In this document: positions 12,188 to 21,088 of the stretch, piece after piece | Layout of the letters: every line of letters begins with the position of its first letter | How positions within the stretch are numbered: position 1 is the first letter of the stretch | Origin: a virus | IMG/VR virus record: IMGVR_UViG_3300042879_002862 | Span: 1 to 41,061 of that record | DNA length: 41,061 bases | Reading direction: 5' to 3' (one strand) | The notes under the pieces: generated by a model | The model's database searches: none | What the model was told of the DNA's origin: nothing | What the model saw: the letters and a program-made list of their open reading frames with translations, nothing else | Translations under genes and position numbers: made by a program

Positions 12188-12599
12188 AGTCCTTATTCCC
12201 CCCTCCGTTCCAGCGTAAAAGTGCTGCTTCAGTGTCTTGGTGCTTGAGGAGGAGCGTCTGAAGGAACTCAGAGCCCCATTTAAGGTTAGTCTTTGGGTCT
12301 AGTGCTTCGGTTAGGAACTCACCCTTAAAGCCCCTCTCGCGAAGGACCTGCCCCATTATCTGCATGAGGCCAAAAGAGGTGGCGCGAAGACGGGCTTCCG
12401 TCTCAAAGGCGCATCGGGTTGGCACATGGCCAAGCATCGTCTTGCGAGTCTTATCCTCGACGTACTTCTTGAAGAAGTTAGGCTCGTATCGAACGGCGTA
12501 AGTATTCCCGGCTGACTCCTGGTGGATAACAGCGGCGAGGAGCATGGGAGATATGCCGGTTGCCTGAGATGCCTGAATGATAAGGGGGGCTATGCTCAT
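12126..12599 (-). CDS. Lytic transglycosylase (SLT-type endolysin)
   Basis: A 157-residue protein with the SLT/goose-lysozyme pattern: catalytic Glu28 in HQESAG, SFGLMQIM at 75-82 and LLRWNGGG at 127-134. These enzymes cleave the glycan strand of peptidoglycan with formation of 1,6-anhydro-muramic acid. There is no signal peptide, so release would need a holin. Its ATG overlaps the stop of the upstream membrane-protein gene (ATGA), and its C-terminal codons overlap the secreted protein gene. Place and size fit an endolysin; a virion-associated role is less likely. Confidence 0.85.
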   Translation of the reverse strand: MSIAPLIIQASQATGISPMLLAAVIHQESAGNTYAVRYEPNFFKKYVEDKTRKTMLGHVPTRCAFETEARLRATSFGLMQIMGQVLRERGFKGEFLTEALDPKTNLKWGSEFLQTLLLKHQDTEAALLRWNGGGNKDYGKEVLGHIDTGACHYLLSS

Positions 12600-12886
12600 T
12601 GTACGTTGAAGATGTGGGGGAGTGCGGCTTTGAGGCCAGTGAACCAGAGGAGGGTGAGGACGAGAGCGGTGCAGAGGAGGCGTATCACTGGGTGGATTAG
12701 GTTCTTTTGTTGCTCGGTCATTTTCTCTACAACTGAGACTGGAATATAACCCTGCTCACGTAGGGCTTTTAGCTCAGCGGTAACACCCTGGAATCCTTGC
12801 CTTAATACTGACTCTAAACTCTCGAAGCGTTGGTCTTGAGAGTCCTTAAAGGAATGAAGGTCATAGTGTCCGTTGAGCTTGTCCAT
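12596..12886 (-). CDS. Membrane protein with N-terminal helix, candidate holin or pinholin
   Basis: A 96-residue protein. Residues 12-45 look like an amphipathic or coiled helix (DSQDQRFESLESVLRQGF), and residues about 66-85 (HPVIRLLCTALVLTLLWFTG) form one membrane segment near the C-terminus. The gene is directly coupled to the endolysin gene (ATGA). A single C-terminal membrane segment fits a holin-like, antiholin or i-spanin-like protein. With the two-segment protein at 11187-11360 there may be two membrane lysis factors. Confidence 0.6.
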   Translation of the reverse strand: MDKLNGHYDLHSFKDSQDQRFESLESVLRQGFQGVTAELKALREQGYIPVSVVEKMTEQQKNLIHPVIRLLCTALVLTLLWFTGLKAALPHIFNVQ

Positions 12887-12898
12887 TACATGCGGGTT

Positions 12899-12978
12899 CC
12901 CTTAGAGCGTTCTAAGGGCTATTTTATTGTCGCCAATGGGGTGCATGTAAGTGTAGCCTGGGGGTAGGACTAGCGACC
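12899..12978 (+). promoter_or_regulatory. Leader element 8: hairpin and GACTAGCGACC box
   Basis: CCCTTAGA (12899-12906) pairs with TCTAAGGG (12911-12918) around GCGT. The box GACTAGCGACC lies at 12968-12978, just before the only plus-strand gene in the late region. The box matches that at 5641 through GACTAGCGACC. The weaker stem TAGCCT/AGG-CTA would cover the box. AGAGGA after the box is the ribosome-binding site. A promoter is expected here but none is convincing. Confidence 0.55.
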
Positions 12979-12992
12979 TATAGAGGATACTT

Positions 12993-13304
12993 ATGAGAAC
13001 TGTACTTTTGGCCTTGGGGCTACTTGTTCCCTGCCTGTCACACGCTCAATCTGACGAGCTTGACGACCCGATGTACGGGAGCTATCGCACCTATCAGGAA
13101 TACGAGAGAGCCGTAGACAGACACGCAGCCAGAGACTACGCCCGACAGCAATCGGAAGAGCGCCTAGAGATTGAGCGCGAGCAGTTAAAGGCGCAGCGCG
13201 AGATGAACTACGAACTGAACCAGATGCGCCAGGATCAGTATTGGAGAGACGCGGAGGATCGTCAAGAGCGCGAGCACCGGAGGCGCTTGAACATCCTGCC
13301 ATAA
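12993..13304 (+). CDS. Exported, highly charged helical protein, 103 aa
   Basis: The N-terminus MRTVLLALGLLVPCLSHAQ is a signal peptide with a cleavage site after SHA. The mature part is rich in Arg, Glu and Gln and strongly helical (QQSEERLEIEREQLKAQREM). The gene is alone on the plus strand within the leftward late region and has its own early-type leader box, so it is probably expressed on its own schedule. It resembles a moron: an added gene that alters the host envelope or the lysogen. A periplasmic coiled-coil partner of lysis proteins is an alternative. Confidence 0.7.
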   Translation: MRTVLLALGLLVPCLSHAQSDELDDPMYGSYRTYQEYERAVDRHAARDYARQQSEERLEIEREQLKAQREMNYELNQMRQDQYWRDAEDRQEREHRRRLNILP

Positions 13305-13311
13305 GGCGGCT

Positions 13312-16300
13312 CTACCTAAACAATTTCTCCCAATCCTTCAGCTCTTGCCGTATCTCCCTCGGGGCGCTGTCAACCGATAGGTTCTTCTTCCCCAGAGCTG
13401 CATCACGGTACTTTCGCACCTGAGATTTGTTTATCTTGATGTCCTTGGCCCTAGCCATAGCCTCAAGCTCTCTAACATCATCCCACTTCTTCAGCGCCTC
13501 AGCCTCGCCTAGCCGTTGATTGATATTATCGTTGTCCTTAGCCAGATAGCCTGCCTGCTTGCGGATGTTGTTGAGCGTCTGCTCCTTTCTCACCTCAATC
13601 GGGGTCCATCCTGCCATTCGCGCCAAGACTTGCCGCATAGTCACATCCTTCTGAGGGATGAGTGCCTGTCCGCTAGAGGTCATAACGCCACGGTCTGCCC
13701 AATCAGCGCCGCGAGCTATGTTAGCAAGGAGGTTAGGCATCATCGGCGTAGCTGCTAGAGCCTGAAGGTCTTGCCCCTTGTCCATATAGCCCCTCATCCG
13801 CTTGAACTGATCGAACGGAGCTTGCGCCATACCCAAGATACCCTTCTGGATTGCGTCTTGCCCTGAGCCTGGGAAGATTTCTCCGAAGCCTGCGCTCGAT
13901 GACAGGTCGATTCCGCTCAAAGCGCTTAAAGGTCCGTAGATCGCAGCGTCTCCAAGCCCAGCTTTTCTCAAGGCGGCTTCAGGTTCGCGTCCCTCAGTGC
14001 GAGATAGCGTGATTGCGTTAGGAACAAACGGTAATCCCATCAATCCGGTCGTCATTCCGGTAGCAAGGAGGTAGCGAGTGCGAACATCCCACCCGTTCTC
14101 CATCATGTTCTTCAGAATCTTAGCCTTATAGAGCTGGTACTTGGTGATAGTACGCACTAACGGGTTCTTGAACGTAGCCGGAAGCTCTCCTTGAGACGGA
14201 ACCGCCCTGCTCTCTCTCGCAAAGTTCTCGGCAAACTGCTGACGCGATCCGTTTGGGGTGTTTTTGGCTATATTTGGATATGCCTCCCATCCGTTTATGA
14301 AGCCGCTAAGGTCAGTAGACTTTTCAGTGAAAGCCTTCAGGCCGAAGTAGGCGTCATGGATAGTATCAAGAGTTGATAGCACTGCGCTGTTGTGCCGTCC
14401 TCTCCCCTTACGCAATAGACCCTTGTATACCGTGCTCGGGATGATACCCTTGCGCTGTGCCTCTTTGATGGCCTTGTCGAGTTCTGGGTGTTTTGCCGCA
14501 AACTTTGCCGGTTGCGTCCACCACATAACCTCTTTCGGGATAGTGGATAGGTAGGTCTTCTCTACGTCAAAGCCCTTGAGGTACTTCCCGAGCATCGAAT
14601 ACTGAAGCTGAATCTTTCCAAGGATGTCAGCCGTTGGGGTTCTCAGGTTTCCACCGATGTATGCGACGTTGAACGCTTGGTTTAAGCCCTGAAGGAACTT
14701 ACCATCTGTCTTGCTAAAGCCTTCTGCCCAGCTAAGGAGTCGGCGATTGAGATTGGCGTTGTCGATGCCTGCAAGGTTAGTTGCTAGCTCAATCTCTCCT
14801 GCTCTCTGTGCTCGTTGAAGCGAAATGAGTTTAGCTGCTCCGGTTGTGTACTCAGCGATGCTTCGCACAAGGTCGTCGCTCTCTCCTGGGAGTCCTCTGG
14901 TTTTCCCGTCAGGTCCGGTGATTAAAGCGATAGGCTTGAGATGCTTGTAAAAGCCCTTGGTGCTTACGTCAGAGGCATCGTCATTGAGGATGTCTAGTAT
15001 GTCTGGAGATACGCCTTGATACTCGCCGCGCTTGAGAGGATTAGGGTCAGACTGTCCGAACTCAATCGTTCCTCCGTTCTGCTTGGCAAGCTGGTCGAAG
15101 TGATTCTTAGCGGTAACGAACTCTTTGCCTTTCTTCTCAAAGCGCCTGCTCTCTACGACGTTGCCCTGAGCATCACGAAGTCTGACATAGAACTCACCGT
15201 ACCGATTAAACGGTACATAGTTAGTATTCAACATGTCGTTGAACCTGTCGTCGATCTCCTTTCTCTTGGTAATCGCTTCGGTCATGATCTCGGACTGGGC
15301 CTCAGGAGTCTTTGCCGACCTCAGTTTTAATTGAACCTTATGCTCCTCTCCCGCGACTGCATGAGCGTAGAGTTCATTGAGCATCTGCTTCGACCACTGA
15401 TTAACCGCCAAGGCTGCGTCAGCTTGCTTCTCGGTAAGCCCCAGCTTAGTCGCCACCTCCCTGGTAATCTTAAATCCTTGAGGCCCCTTTCTTCGCGCTG
15501 CAACGAGGAACCGATTGACTGGCCCCATCTCAGCTTCAGTCAGTGATGTGTATGGCTTGAGTGTTTCGCTCGCGTCATGAACCATCGCGTTCATGTCCTG
15601 CGGTATGCGCCAGTGAGCTTCGATAAACCCCTTGGACTGAGGGGCTTGCTTCATCGTGGTGTCCATCCACTCAAGGTGCTTTCTCCACGGGCCTAGTAGC
15701 CCTTCGCCTGAATAGCGTTGGTTGGTAGGAGATTGAGCCTTGAAGCCTGTGAGATCGTCTGCCTGCCTTGTGCCCTTATTGAAGAGAGACAATGCTCCCT
15801 TGTAGAGCGCCTGAACGTCCTCAAGGTTAATGAATCCGGCTTCTGAGCTTCTTACTGGAGCTTTGCGACGGTTGGCTAGTCGTTGGCCTTGAGCTTTCCG
15901 TCGTGCCTCTGGTTGCGCCTCTGGGAAGAGCGCCATCTGATCGCCAGGGCTTGTTTTAGGTCGCGACATCCTTGGGAGCGTGGAGCTAGTAGCCTTGGGA
16001 TCGTAGCCCTCAACAACTTCTATCGGAGACGCCTGTTGCCGCTGTCCACTTATAAGCCTTTGCCCGGCTGCTCGCGCCTGTGCGATGTCTGATGTTGGAT
16101 CAAGCACAACCTGGCCGGGGCCAGAGGCGGGAGCGTCTGGGGCTATTATGTCTGGGGCGGGAACCGGAGACTGGGACTGTCCAATTATCGGAACCTCTGA
16201 GTCAGGAACGAATCTTTGCGACCCTTCCGAGAGCCTATCAATCTGCTGCATGAGCGGATCGTTTTCAATCGTCTGTGCCGGGCCTCTGCCCCTATAGACA

Positions 16301-17880
16301 TCGACTGGCTCGACCAACGGCCCGACCTCTGGCTGTGGTCCCAACACTCTTTGCGGAGCAAGTGCTATAGGTCCAGGAGGAGATGAACGCTCTGCGCCAG
16401 GAGGAAGCGCTACATCAGATATAGGACGCTCAGTCGCTTCGGCTAGGCTTCTTACGATTGGAGTCGGGAAGGATTCAGTGTCATCCCCTACCTTAATGAC
16501 TAGCTCTTTGTCGCTGGCAGAGTATCGCTCTCGTCCCGGCTTTCTAGCCTCGGCTCGCTTCGACATTAGATCGTCAAATACGGCCTGGTTCTCAGAGATT
16601 TGCGCTCTAGCGACGCGCTCCGGGCTTGTGCCCATTATGTAGGAGGTGATCTGTCGCTCTTCAGGCGATAGACCTGCCATATCTTCTACTGTTTTGACTA
16701 TCGGCTTACCCGACGGCTGAAGCCTTTGAATGTCAATGACATCTTTAGAGCTAGTAAGAGGGCTCTGTCTCAATGACGCAAGCTCTGAGTCCTCTGGATA
16801 GAACATGTCGTCTATCTCTCTCTGACGGCCTGCAAGGTCTCTGGCTCGATACCCTTCTTCAACCTGAATCAAAGGCTCTTGCTGAGGGGCAACATCAAGA
16901 ATTGGGAGATCGGAATCAAGAGTCAGCCTGTTGCCGCCAGCGAACGCAGAAGGAACCGCAAGGCCATCAAACTCTGATACTGGAGGGAGGTCGGGCTCGG
17001 GGCTCGGAGCATCAACCATCATCCCAGCCTCAAAGTCCTCCACGCTCTTCCCCTGAGGGCCTACGTCGTCGCCTGAGACGCGAGCTTGGCCTGGGAGTAG
17101 CGAGAGTGCTCCTGTTGTTCCTGCGCCAGCCAAGCCTTGAATAAGGAGGTTCTGCTGGAACTCTTCTGGGGTCTGAGGATCGCCCACCAATCGGTCAATC
17201 TGAGCGCCACCATAAGCTCCGGCCACGTTTGTTAGACCGCCGACTGTAGCGGCTGTCCCTGCGCGACGGAGAGAGGCTGCGCCTGGTTTTAGAATCTGTG
17301 CTACGTCGAATCTGTTAAGCGCCGTGTCGAGAGCAAAATTAGCTCCTGCGCCGAGAGCTGCTGGAAAGGGCTTAATGCCCTCCTCTCTGTATGTAGCGTA
17401 TCTGTCTCCCGCTGGAAGTGCAGCCGGAAGCGCTGCAAGATAGAGATTCCCAAGTCCACGCCCTACGCCTCGCGCTGCGTTATAAGCTAGTCCTCCTCCA
17501 AGCGTAGGAAGCATGGCTAAAGCCTCACCTCCGACCGTAGCCGCTATATCTTGAAACGATCCTGGCTCTGCGCCGCTGTCGGCTCTGGCCTGGTCTATGA
17601 GGTCTTGAGAACGCTTTCTATCTTCTTCCGCTGTGCCGAACGGATCGCCAAGCAATCGCTCAAGCCCCGCTGCTCCCTTACCAAGAGAGCCTAGCGCTCG
17701 CGCTGGAACGCTACCGATAACCGGCAGGTCTGTAAGCCAGCTAGGGTATTCGTACTGAGGCTCCTCATCGGAGCTATCCCCAAGGGACTGCCAATCTGAA
17801 ACGGATTGATAGCTATTGGGGTCGAGTTCGTCTTCTTGGAAGTATTCCCCCGTCTCAGCATCCTGCAACCAACGTGCCAT
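13312..17880 (-). CDS. Giant polyvalent / ejection-type protein (PLxRFG-like), 1522 aa
   Basis: Residues about 1-270 include Gly/Ala-rich hydrophobic segments (GLGNLYLAALPAALPAG). A long Pro/Gln-rich, likely disordered region follows to about 690. The central and C-terminal part matches large phage proteins of the PLxRFG/LPD38 type, including NTNYVPFNRYGEFYVRLRD in place of the usual P-L-x-R-F-G, then QLQYSMLGKYLKG and RYLLATGMTTGLMGLPFVP. Such proteins are thought to be packaged or ejected with the DNA. It is the last virion gene, beside other ejection-type genes and translated directly after its neighbour. I see no catalytic motif. It is the longest gene in the window. Confidence 0.75.
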   Translation of the reverse strand: MARWLQDAETGEYFQEDELDPNSYQSVSDWQSLGDSSDEEPQYEYPSWLTDLPVIGSVPARALGSLGKGAAGLERLLGDPFGTAEEDRKRSQDLIDQARADSGAEPGSFQDIAATVGGEALAMLPTLGGGLAYNAARGVGRGLGNLYLAALPAALPAGDRYATYREEGIKPFPAALGAGANFALDTALNRFDVAQILKPGAASLRRAGTAATVGGLTNVAGAYGGAQIDRLVGDPQTPEEFQQNLLIQGLAGAGTTGALSLLPGQARVSGDDVGPQGKSVEDFEAGMMVDAPSPEPDLPPVSEFDGLAVPSAFAGGNRLTLDSDLPILDVAPQQEPLIQVEEGYRARDLAGRQREIDDMFYPEDSELASLRQSPLTSSKDVIDIQRLQPSGKPIVKTVEDMAGLSPEERQITSYIMGTSPERVARAQISENQAVFDDLMSKRAEARKPGRERYSASDKELVIKVGDDTESFPTPIVRSLAEATERPISDVALPPGAERSSPPGPIALAPQRVLGPQPEVGPLVEPVDVYRGRGPAQTIENDPLMQQIDRLSEGSQRFVPDSEVPIIGQSQSPVPAPDIIAPDAPASGPGQVVLDPTSDIAQARAAGQRLISGQRQQASPIEVVEGYDPKATSSTLPRMSRPKTSPGDQMALFPEAQPEARRKAQGQRLANRRKAPVRSSEAGFINLEDVQALYKGALSLFNKGTRQADDLTGFKAQSPTNQRYSGEGLLGPWRKHLEWMDTTMKQAPQSKGFIEAHWRIPQDMNAMVHDASETLKPYTSLTEAEMGPVNRFLVAARRKGPQGFKITREVATKLGLTEKQADAALAVNQWSKQMLNELYAHAVAGEEHKVQLKLRSAKTPEAQSEIMTEAITKRKEIDDRFNDMLNTNYVPFNRYGEFYVRLRDAQGNVVESRRFEKKGKEFVTAKNHFDQLAKQNGGTIEFGQSDPNPLKRGEYQGVSPDILDILNDDASDVSTKGFYKHLKPIALITGPDGKTRGLPGESDDLVRSIAEYTTGAAKLISLQRAQRAGEIELATNLAGIDNANLNRRLLSWAEGFSKTDGKFLQGLNQAFNVAYIGGNLRTPTADILGKIQLQYSMLGKYLKGFDVEKTYLSTIPKEVMWWTQPAKFAAKHPELDKAIKEAQRKGIIPSTVYKGLLRKGRGRHNSAVLSTLDTIHDAYFGLKAFTEKSTDLSGFINGWEAYPNIAKNTPNGSRQQFAENFARESRAVPSQGELPATFKNPLVRTITKYQLYKAKILKNMMENGWDVRTRYLLATGMTTGLMGLPFVPNAITLSRTEGREPEAALRKAGLGDAAIYGPLSALSGIDLSSSAGFGEIFPGSGQDAIQKGILGMAQAPFDQFKRMRGYMDKGQDLQALAATPMMPNLLANIARGADWADRGVMTSSGQALIPQKDVTMRQVLARMAGWTPIEVRKEQTLNNIRKQAGYLAKDNDNINQRLGEAEALKKWDDVRELEAMARAKDIKINKSQVRKYRDAALGKKNLSVDSAPREIRQELKDWEKLFR

Positions 17881-18714
17881 TTATTTGCCCTTTACGTTTC
17901 GCTCGCGCTTAATCACTTTGACTTGATCGCCTACAGTCGGCCCCTGCCTATTTCTATCGCCTCGTCCGTCTTGTGGCGCTGGGGTTGGGGAGGGTCGTGG
18001 GACTGGGGCTGTTGGGTCGAAGAAGTCTTTTATTGTTTTGCCAATGCCGGGCGATGGAGGGTTCGCAAGCTCCTCTCTCTTTTGCTCAATCCTATCAAGA
18101 ATATCCTGCTGCCGTGATGTTGATGGTTCTACTTCCCATCCAAGCTGCTGCGCCTTTTCCGCCATACTCCAAGGGATGCGGTCTTTAGCGCCTGTCTCAG
18201 CGTTCATCACGACAACCATGTCGCTAGATTTAATGTCGCCTGCTTTTTTGCGCTTTTGGTTCTTGTTGTAGTCCTCTCTGGAAAGAACGCCAGGATAGTA
18301 TTCGTTGAGTCGATCATAGTCGAGATTATCAGCAACGGTTATTGCGCCAGTTAGTTCCGACCTTCGCTTGCTTAGCTGAGAATCCTCATACGCCTGTCGC
18401 TTAGTCTCATAGTCCATCGCTGCCATCGGATCACCCGCATCGTAAGCGGCATTGATCATCTCTTGATAAGCATCGCGGATCGTTGCAGGTCGTGAGTTGC
18501 CCGTTCTTTCCTGAAGAATTTCACGCATCCGTTCTTTGCGCTGATCCTCTTCTAGCTTTAGGTTGGCGTTCTCTGTAACAATCTCCTCCTGTGCAACATT
18601 TTCATAGCTGATGTCGCGATTGTTCATGATCGAAGAAAGATCCCCAAACTCTCCCCCCATTACCCACTTCGGAAGCGTAAGCGCATTAGTATAAACACTC
18701 GTCCGTGATGCCAT
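17881..18714 (-). CDS. Hypothetical virion-module protein, 277 aa
   Basis: A polar, mostly helical protein with a long charged middle (NLKLEEDQRKERMREILQER) and a disordered Pro-rich C-terminus (DFFDPTAPVPRPSPTPAP). No membrane segment or enzymatic motif. The stop is immediately followed by the start of the 1522-residue gene, so the two are co-translated. Its place among ejection-type genes suggests an internal virion protein or an assembly partner of the giant protein. Family not recognised. Confidence 0.6.
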   Translation of the reverse strand: MASRTSVYTNALTLPKWVMGGEFGDLSSIMNNRDISYENVAQEEIVTENANLKLEEDQRKERMREILQERTGNSRPATIRDAYQEMINAAYDAGDPMAAMDYETKRQAYEDSQLSKRRSELTGAITVADNLDYDRLNEYYPGVLSREDYNKNQKRKKAGDIKSSDMVVVMNAETGAKDRIPWSMAEKAQQLGWEVEPSTSRQQDILDRIEQKREELANPPSPGIGKTIKDFFDPTAPVPRPSPTPAPQDGRGDRNRQGPTVGDQVKVIKRERNVKGK

Positions 18715-18716
18715 CG

Positions 18717-19925
18717 CTACTTCCCTCCTCCAAACATACGCAAGATGCTATCAGTCATGTCGTTGTTCCCCGCTCTGTCGCCGTAGCCCATCAGGATGCG
18801 CATTATATCCATGTTGCCACCGCTAGGAGGCGTAGGAGCTACTCCTCCACCACCACCGTATGAACGGGCGTAGTCGTTAGCTGTGAATCCAGCGAGAGCT
18901 TTCATCAGCTCTTGCGATAGTCCTGTCTGAGAGTTCAATCCACCTTGAGATATTCGCGCTATGTCGTTTTGGGACTGAAGCCCGAGGATGTTACTAAGGA
19001 AGTTAGTAGCAAGCTCCTGTCTGCGGTCTCCTCGATTAGCTTCGAACTGGCTGATATTCGTCTGACGATCAAGGTCAGTGTTCCACTGGTCACGGAGAGC
19101 GTTCTTCTCTTGCTGGTCAAAGTTGGCGATAAACTGCATCGCTTGTTGCTGTCTCTGTGCTGTCTGGTCTGCGTATTGGCGCTGCTTCTCGGACTCTTGG
19201 GCGTTAAGGTTTACAAGGAAGTCGGAGTTAGCTTGTACCTCTGCGCCTGAGCCAGTAAGCCCTCTAGCGGCCATCAGCTTCTCCATATCCTGCATACCTT
19301 TCTGCTTTTGGAACTGATACAGAGGAGAGCCTTCAAAGTTCTTAGGCTCATAGGCTTGCATCGTGTTCATCCCCTCTCCCATAGCTCTCATAAGAGCTGC
19401 CGTCATAGGGGACTGATAGTTGGCGTACTGAGAGCCTACGATTGCTGGAGCGACTGGAGCTGCTGGGGCTGCTTCTGGTGCTGCGGGTGTTGGCTCTGCT
19501 GCTGCTGCTGGGGCTGGAGCTGCGGCTGCTGGTGCAGGAGCTGCATAAGGCTTCCAGTCTTTGCCGAGAACCTTGTCCCAACCGAAGCCGTACTTGGAGC
19601 CAATCCCCTTCAGCGAGTTTCCGATCTCATTGTATTGAGCATCCCCCTGCTTCAAAGTCCCCCACTGCTTCGCAAGGTTATTGAACTTGTCGGTCATCCG
19701 ATTCATCAAACTGCCAGCGATGAGACTGCCATCGCCTCCACGATAGTATCCCTTGCCAGCGTTACGGAGTGACGTTGAGTAAGGAGTTGGAGTCTGAGTG
19801 GTAGTCGTCGGAGTTGTGCCAGTAGGCTTAGGCTGAGGGATCTGTCCTCGTCTAACAATGCCACCTGTAGGGGCGCGATATAGCCCCGGAGAAACGTATC
19901 TGTAGTTGTTTGGTACTGTAGCCAT
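18717..19925 (-). CDS. Ejection-type internal virion protein, 402 aa
   Basis: After an N-terminal VSPGLYRAPTGGIVR segment and a T/P-rich linker comes an Ala/Pro low-complexity stretch (about 130-165). The middle contains GSPLYQFQKQKGMQDMEKL followed by AARGLTGSGAE, a pattern typical of P22 gp7/gp20-like DNA-ejection proteins. The C-terminus is long, Gln-rich and helical, with Gly-rich ends. Such proteins are packaged and injected to form a conduit across the envelope. The N-terminal segment is shared with the 155-residue protein at 21751-22218. Confidence 0.65.
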   Translation of the reverse strand: MATVPNNYRYVSPGLYRAPTGGIVRRGQIPQPKPTGTTPTTTTQTPTPYSTSLRNAGKGYYRGGDGSLIAGSLMNRMTDKFNNLAKQWGTLKQGDAQYNEIGNSLKGIGSKYGFGWDKVLGKDWKPYAAPAPAAAAPAPAAAAEPTPAAPEAAPAAPVAPAIVGSQYANYQSPMTAALMRAMGEGMNTMQAYEPKNFEGSPLYQFQKQKGMQDMEKLMAARGLTGSGAEVQANSDFLVNLNAQESEKQRQYADQTAQRQQQAMQFIANFDQQEKNALRDQWNTDLDRQTNISQFEANRGDRRQELATNFLSNILGLQSQNDIARISQGGLNSQTGLSQELMKALAGFTANDYARSYGGGGGVAPTPPSGGNMDIMRILMGYGDRAGNNDMTDSILRMFGGGK

Positions 19926-19928
19926 AGT

Positions 19929-21086
19929 CTACCTGATTCTTCCTAAGATTCCTTTGCGGTTTGCGTTTAGTGCCGCTACGGGCGCTGGGGCCTGCGGCTG
20001 TGGTTGTGGTTGAGTTGGTTGCGGCTTGCCTGGTTGCGCCTTGGGAATCTTATTCCCGCCAGTGATAGTGCCAATTTCAGTATCAAGCTCAGGCGTCCAG
20101 TTAATGTCGATAGTGCCGTGATGCTCTTTGACTGCTCCTCGCTGTAGGGCCCTGTTTGCAATATCCTCTCGCTGCTTCTCGGAGAACTTTCCTAGCCAGT
20201 CGTTGCCGTACTTGTCGAAGAAGGCTGAGTAGCCCCAGATGTCCCGAGCTGTAAGGTCTTTAGAGTCGCGTGATGTAGCGAACTTGTTATTTACCCAGCC
20301 GTATTGGGGAGTCGCGCCTACGAAGTCTTGAGGGAGGTATGGGTTGATGAGGTCTTTGGTCTTTCGCCCTCTGCTCTGCGTCATCGCTCCCTGTAAAAAC
20401 TCAGGGATAACGACACCCTTATCCTGAAGCCCTTTAAGCCTCTTCCCTTCCGTCTTCCACTTGTCGCTAGTCCAGAGCTTGCTAGCTCCCATGATTGGGT
20501 TGATGACGGGATTCGACATCAGCTTGTCGACCTTCTTCATAGTGCCGCCCCACTGCTTGCGAGCGAAGCCTTCGCCTAACGTAGAAAGCCCAGCGGTATA
20601 GTAAGCGGCTACCGCCCTCGGAACCGCCAAAGTAGCATCATATGTCTTCTGCTCATCCCTCGCGTTCTTATCCAGAATTTGATTGGCAGAGTTATAGGCG
20701 CTCATAGCGGCGGCGGCCCATCCAGCATAGTTAGTGCCAGGAGCGGCGTTGGCTGCTTCGCTGCCAATCCCTGAAGCCGCATCAGCACTTGCGTTCCACG
20801 CTTGTTGACTAGCCTGCCCTGCCGCCTGATTCCATGCTGCTTGAGTCGCTTGGGTGTACGATGGTCCGGCAAAGTAGTTATAGGCACTGGTGCCTAGGTC
20901 ATACAGCTTCTTGCCATCGTCGTAGGTTTGCTTGCCCTTCTTCAGATATTGAATCGCCTGGTCTAGTTGAGACGGCCCTTGCCCCTGAGCCTGTGCCCCT
21001 TGCCGCCCCTGCTGAGCTTGCATAAGCAAAAGCGCCAACATCAACCGCTGTCGGTCTATAGGCGAAGACTGCTGGGCAATAGGCAT
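19929..21086 (-). CDS. Ejection-type protein, 385 aa
   Basis: Begins with a Gln-rich stretch (LALLLMQAQQGRQGAQ), then an Ala-rich helical region (QAAGQASQQAWNASADAASG, AAMSAYNSANQIL) of the kind seen in phage ejection proteins. A more ordered domain follows from about 200 (IWGYSAFFDKYGNDWLGKFS). The C-terminus is a Pro/Gln repeat (KPQPTQPQPQPQAPAP). No catalytic site is visible. Short gaps to both neighbours show a single operon. An internal virion or tail-tip role is inferred from composition and position. Confidence 0.55.
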   Translation of the reverse strand: MPIAQQSSPIDRQRLMLALLLMQAQQGRQGAQAQGQGPSQLDQAIQYLKKGKQTYDDGKKLYDLGTSAYNYFAGPSYTQATQAAWNQAAGQASQQAWNASADAASGIGSEAANAAPGTNYAGWAAAAMSAYNSANQILDKNARDEQKTYDATLAVPRAVAAYYTAGLSTLGEGFARKQWGGTMKKVDKLMSNPVINPIMGASKLWTSDKWKTEGKRLKGLQDKGVVIPEFLQGAMTQSRGRKTKDLINPYLPQDFVGATPQYGWVNNKFATSRDSKDLTARDIWGYSAFFDKYGNDWLGKFSEKQREDIANRALQRGAVKEHHGTIDINWTPELDTEIGTITGGNKIPKAQPGKPQPTQPQPQPQAPAPVAALNANRKGILGRIR

Positions 21087-21088
21087 AG

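Noticed and set aside
12991-13302. Minus-strand frame of 103 aa opposite the exported protein gene
   Set aside because: The plus-strand frame has a signal peptide, ribosome-binding site and leader box; the minus-strand frame is Arg/Ser-rich shadow sequence without a start signal.
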